Origin: Candidatus Kuenenbacteria bacterium CG_4_8_14_3_um_filter_39_15 | Lineage (GTDB): Bacteria > Patescibacteriota > Patescibacteriia > UBA2196 > GWA2-42-15 | Assembly (NCBI GenBank): GCA_002782365.1 | Contig: PFHP01000067.1 | Location: forward strand, 1-6,335 | Direction: 5' to 3' | DNA: 6,335 bases | In this document: in pieces, positions 4,089-6,335 of the stretch | How the letters are laid out: every line of letters begins with the position of its first letter | Position numbering within the stretch: the first letter of the stretch is position 1 | Notes under the pieces: model-generated | Seen by the model: only the letters and a program-made list of their open reading frames with translations | Told to the model about the DNA's origin: nothing | The model's database searches: none | Program-made: the position numbers and the translations under genes

Positions 4089-5846
4089 ATGAATGATAAT
4101 GACGTAACATATTTTGCGGAAACAAATTTTCGTAACGAACATAGAAAATTCGGCATTAGACGTGATGACCGGCGCCGTCATTTTTATGTGGTGGGAAAAA
4201 CCGGTATGGGCAAAACAGTCATGCTGCAGAATATGATTATTCAGGATATTCAGCGCGGCGAGGGTTTAGCCGTGGTTGATCCACACGGAGAGTTGATAGA
4301 GGAAATCATCGGCTCAATTCCGGCTAATAGGATTAATGACGTAGTCTATTTTAATCCGGCTGACTTAGAGCACCCAATTGCTTTTAATATTTTAGAGACG
4401 GTGGATGATGAATATAAACATTTGGTTAGTTCGGGGCTGATGGGCGTGTTTACCAAAATCTGGGCTAATATGTGGTCGGCCAGGATGGAATATATTTTGA
4501 ATAATTGCATTTTGGCTTTACTTGACAGCCCGGGCAACACGCTTTTGGGCATTAACCGGTTGTTGGTGGATAAAGATTACCGCCGGAAGATCGTGGATAA
4601 AATCAAAGATCCGGTAGTCAAAGCTTTCTGGGTGGATGAATATGCCAACTATAATGAGCGCTTCAGGACAGAAGCCATTGCGCCAATCCAGAATAAAGTT
4701 GGCCAGTTTTTGTCGTCCTCGGTGATCAGAAATATTGTTGGCCAGTCAAAGTCAACATTGGATATCAGGGAGATAATGGATACCAAAAAAATATTACTGA
4801 TGAATCTGTCAAAAGGCAGAATCGGTGAGGATAATTCAGCCCTTTTAGGAGCAATGATGATTACTAAAATTCAGCTGGCGGCCATGAGCCGCGTTGATGT
4901 GCCGGAGTCGGCCAGGCAGGATTTTTATCTGTATGTGGATGAATTTCAGAATTTTGCTACGGAGTCTTTTGCTGATATTCTATCCGAAGCCCGCAAATAT
5001 AGATTGAATTTAATTATGGCGCATCAATATATTGCCCAGTTGACCAGTGTCAGCGGCACTGGCGGCCGGGTTACTAAAGTTAAAGATGCCGTGTTTGGCA
5101 ATGTGGGCACGATTGTGGCTTTTCGCATTGGAGCGCCGGATGCCGAGGATATGATTAAAGAGTTTGAGCCCTATTTTATAGAAGAGGATTTAGTTAATTT
5201 GACGAAGTATCATATTTATTTAAGACTGATGATTGATGGCGTGGCCTCAAAGCCTTTTTCAGCCACTACTTTGCCGCCGATTACCAAGCCGCAAGCAGGA
5301 GCGGCGGAAAAGGTGATTATGGTGTCAAGGGAAAGGTACACTAATAAAAAAGATGAAGTGGAAGAAAAGATAATGCGTTGGTCAGGGTTAGAAGAGACAA
5401 TGGCAGTGACAGCTAAAGAAACTAAACTTGATGGTCAGGAGGCAATTTTTAAAAAAGGCCATGTGATAAAAGCAGTTGCCGATAGAGATAATAAGGAGGC
5501 ATCTTCCCGCGCCAAAGCCGTGGAGGATGCGCCACCAAACGCGGTGTGCGATAATTGTAATAAAGGTGTGTATATTAAATTCACCCCGGATGATCAAAGA
5601 AATGTATTTTGTAAAGATTGTTTGGCTAAATTTAAGAAAGGCGAGATTGATGCGGATAAATTGCCAAAAAAGAATGTGCCTAAGAAAGAAGAAGCGGCAG
5701 CAGAGGTGATCAGACCCCGTCAACAACTGCCAAAGTTAGGCCGGCCGGCCCACCTTCGCCAAGGCTACGGCGGGCAAGCCGGTAATATTTTATCCAAAGG
5801 GCAGAATCTTAAGCCAGGAGAGGTAGTACAGGTGAATAATCACTAA
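4089..5846 (+). CDS. VirD4/TraD-like P-loop motor ATPase (type IV secretion coupling-protein family)
   Basis: This 585-residue protein is a hexameric-motor-type ATPase of the FtsK/HerA/VirD4 class. It opens with FGIRRDDRRRHFYVVGKTGMGKT, in which GKTGMGKT (36-43) is the Walker A motif. AVVDPHGELIEEI (61-73) is typical of conjugative coupling proteins. Walker B is FYLYVDEFQNF (279-289, with D284 and E285), and SEARKYRLNLIMAHQYIAQL (299-318) carries the conserved post-Walker-B glutamine region. The all-alpha part (about 105-215) lies between the motifs. The C-terminus holds a four-cysteine zinc ribbon, C487-x2-C490 and C508-x2-C511, in a Lys-rich region, then a repeat-derived segment (551-566). 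No membrane helix is found, unlike classical VirD4, so anchoring by the protein encoded upstream is likely. The gap to that gene is 11 nt. Known relatives pump DNA or protein through membranes; which applies here is not shown. Confidence 0.9.
   Translation: MNDNDVTYFAETNFRNEHRKFGIRRDDRRRHFYVVGKTGMGKTVMLQNMIIQDIQRGEGLAVVDPHGELIEEIIGSIPANRINDVVYFNPADLEHPIAFNILETVDDEYKHLVSSGLMGVFTKIWANMWSARMEYILNNCILALLDSPGNTLLGINRLLVDKDYRRKIVDKIKDPVVKAFWVDEYANYNERFRTEAIAPIQNKVGQFLSSSVIRNIVGQSKSTLDIREIMDTKKILLMNLSKGRIGEDNSALLGAMMITKIQLAAMSRVDVPESARQDFYLYVDEFQNFATESFADILSEARKYRLNLIMAHQYIAQLTSVSGTGGRVTKVKDAVFGNVGTIVAFRIGAPDAEDMIKEFEPYFIEEDLVNLTKYHIYLRLMIDGVASKPFSATTLPPITKPQAGAAEKVIMVSRERYTNKKDEVEEKIMRWSGLEETMAVTAKETKLDGQEAIFKKGHVIKAVADRDNKEASSRAKAVEDAPPNAVCDNCNKGVYIKFTPDDQRNVFCKDCLAKFKKGEIDADKLPKKNVPKKEEAAAEVIRPRQQLPKLGRPAHLRQGYGGQAGNILSKGQNLKPGEVVQVNNH
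5741..5782. repeat. GC-rich palindromic repeat inserted in frame in the motor ATPase gene
   Basis: A GC-rich stretch forms a nested hairpin: CCGGC (5741-5745) with GCCGG (5778-5782), then GCCC (5748-5751) with GGGC (5772-5775), and an inner GCC/GGC. It is read in frame as GRPAHLRQGYGGQAGN, residues 551-566 of the ATPase. Base composition differs sharply from the flanking gene. A related fragment lies at 1153-1179. In my recollection, peptides such as LRQGYGGQA recur in unrelated proteins of Parcubacteria as translated copies of a dispersed repeat. Multicopy status cannot be shown from this window alone. Confidence 0.7.
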
Positions 5847-5862
5847 ATAAATAATTTTTAAC

Positions 5863-6335
5863 ATGTCAATATTCCAATCAATAATTCTCGGCATCATCCA
5901 AGGTCTGACAGAATTTTTGCCAATATCTTCAAGCGGTCATTTGATCTTGGTGCCGTGGATTTTTAATTGGACTGACCAGGGGCTGGCATATGACGCCCTG
6001 ATACATTTGGCAACCGGGCTGGCCATTATTATTGCCCTGCGCCAAGAGATTGGGCGGATTCTTGCCGGGTTTAATTTTAAAAGGCAAGACAGCGCGTACA
6101 GGAAAAATAGAAAATCATTCGGTTTGATTGTTTTAGCTGTTATTCCAGCGGGTCTGGCCGGGCTGATATTTGATAATTTAATAGAAGAAAAATTAAGGAT
6201 AGTTGAAGTGGTCGCCTGGTCACTCATATTCTGGGGCGTGGTTTTATGGTGGGCGGAATATTATAATAATAAACTGACCAAAAAAAGTAGTTTAGAGCAA
6301 TTAAGCTGGCCGCATGCTTTGGGAGTCGGGCTGAT
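5863..6335 (+). CDS. uppP: Undecaprenyl-diphosphatase UppP (BacA family), 3'-truncated by window edge
   Basis: UppP removes a phosphate from undecaprenyl pyrophosphate, recycling the lipid carrier used for peptidoglycan and other surface polymers; overexpression of BacA gives bacitracin resistance in E. coli. The 157 visible residues begin MSIFQSIILGIIQGLTEFLPISSSGHL, which contains the family motif (E/Q)xxxE as Q13-x3-E17, the serine cluster 22-24 and H26. YDALIHLATGLAIII (43-57) and the helix around AVIPAGLAGLIFD (92-104) also match the family, and a further helix spans about 115-130. Full-length members are near 260-280 residues, so the second catalytic motif (PGxSRSxxT) falls outside the window. 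The gene starts 16 nt after the motor ATPase with no visible promoter or Shine-Dalgarno motif, so it is probably co-transcribed. A functional link to the transport pair is not established. Confidence 0.96.
   Translation, partial: MSIFQSIILGIIQGLTEFLPISSSGHLILVPWIFNWTDQGLAYDALIHLATGLAIIIALRQEIGRILAGFNFKRQDSAYRKNRKSFGLIVLAVIPAGLAGLIFDNLIEEKLRIVEVVAWSLIFWGVVLWWAEYYNNKLTKKSSLEQLSWPHALGVGL

Noticed and set aside
5388..5726. 112-codon minus-strand open frame
   Set aside because: It is antisense to the zinc-ribbon region of the motor ATPase, has a low-complexity translation, and has no promoter or recognisable family.
5937..6227. 96-codon minus-strand open frame
   Set aside because: It is antisense to uppP, whose sense translation matches its family throughout.
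1..6335. Alternative genetic code (UGA as glycine, known in some CPR lineages)
   Set aside because: All genes are full length under the standard code with no in-frame TGA and all end in TAA, so there is nothing to support recoding.
1..6335. CRISPR array, insertion sequence or integrated element
   Set aside because: No regularly spaced repeats, transposase, integrase or attachment duplication was seen.

Overview
The window looks like chromosomal DNA from a Patescibacteria/CPR bacterium, most likely a Parcubacteria-type lineage. This is inferred from four things: moderately AT-rich sequence with very short gene gaps, no Shine-Dalgarno motif at any start, a sigma-region-4/winged-helix regulator next to a split VirD4-like transport pair, and GC-rich palindromic repeats, one of which is translated as a LRQGYGGQA-type peptide inside a protein. 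The standard genetic code is used and every visible stop is TAA. No rRNA or taxonomic marker is present, so the lineage is not proven.

Left half, minus strand: a promoter at 1212-1240 drives a tmRNA gene (ssrA, 733-1125). It is followed at once by a perfect 13-bp hairpin (704-732), then infC (translation initiation factor IF-3, 139-684) and the start of rpmI (ribosomal protein L35, cut by the window edge). Ribosome rescue and initiation genes therefore sit head to tail and may share transcripts. The tmRNA was found by hand from its acceptor stem, T-arm, long P2 helix, tag reading frame and pseudoknots. Its D-loop and T-loop carry paired departures from the usual elbow bases.

Centre: the ssrA promoter is back to back with a plus-strand promoter (1246-1274), the two -35 boxes being 5 bp apart. 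The plus-strand promoter drives a 373-residue protein made of sigma region 4 plus three apparent winged-helix units, with no sigma region 2. Its short leader carries two copies of the palindrome TTAGCTAA. An intrinsic terminator (2470-2500) ends this unit.

Right half, plus strand: a good promoter (2509-2537) starts an apparent operon of three genes. They are a single-pass membrane protein with a large cytoplasmic domain (2623-4077), a VirD4/TraD-like motor ATPase with a C-terminal zinc ribbon (4089-5846), and uppP, undecaprenyl-diphosphatase (5863 to the window end). The first two look like the membrane/accessory half and the motor half of one DNA- or protein-translocating machine. Its substrate is unknown. 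UppP recycles the lipid carrier for cell-wall synthesis and may simply share the transcript.
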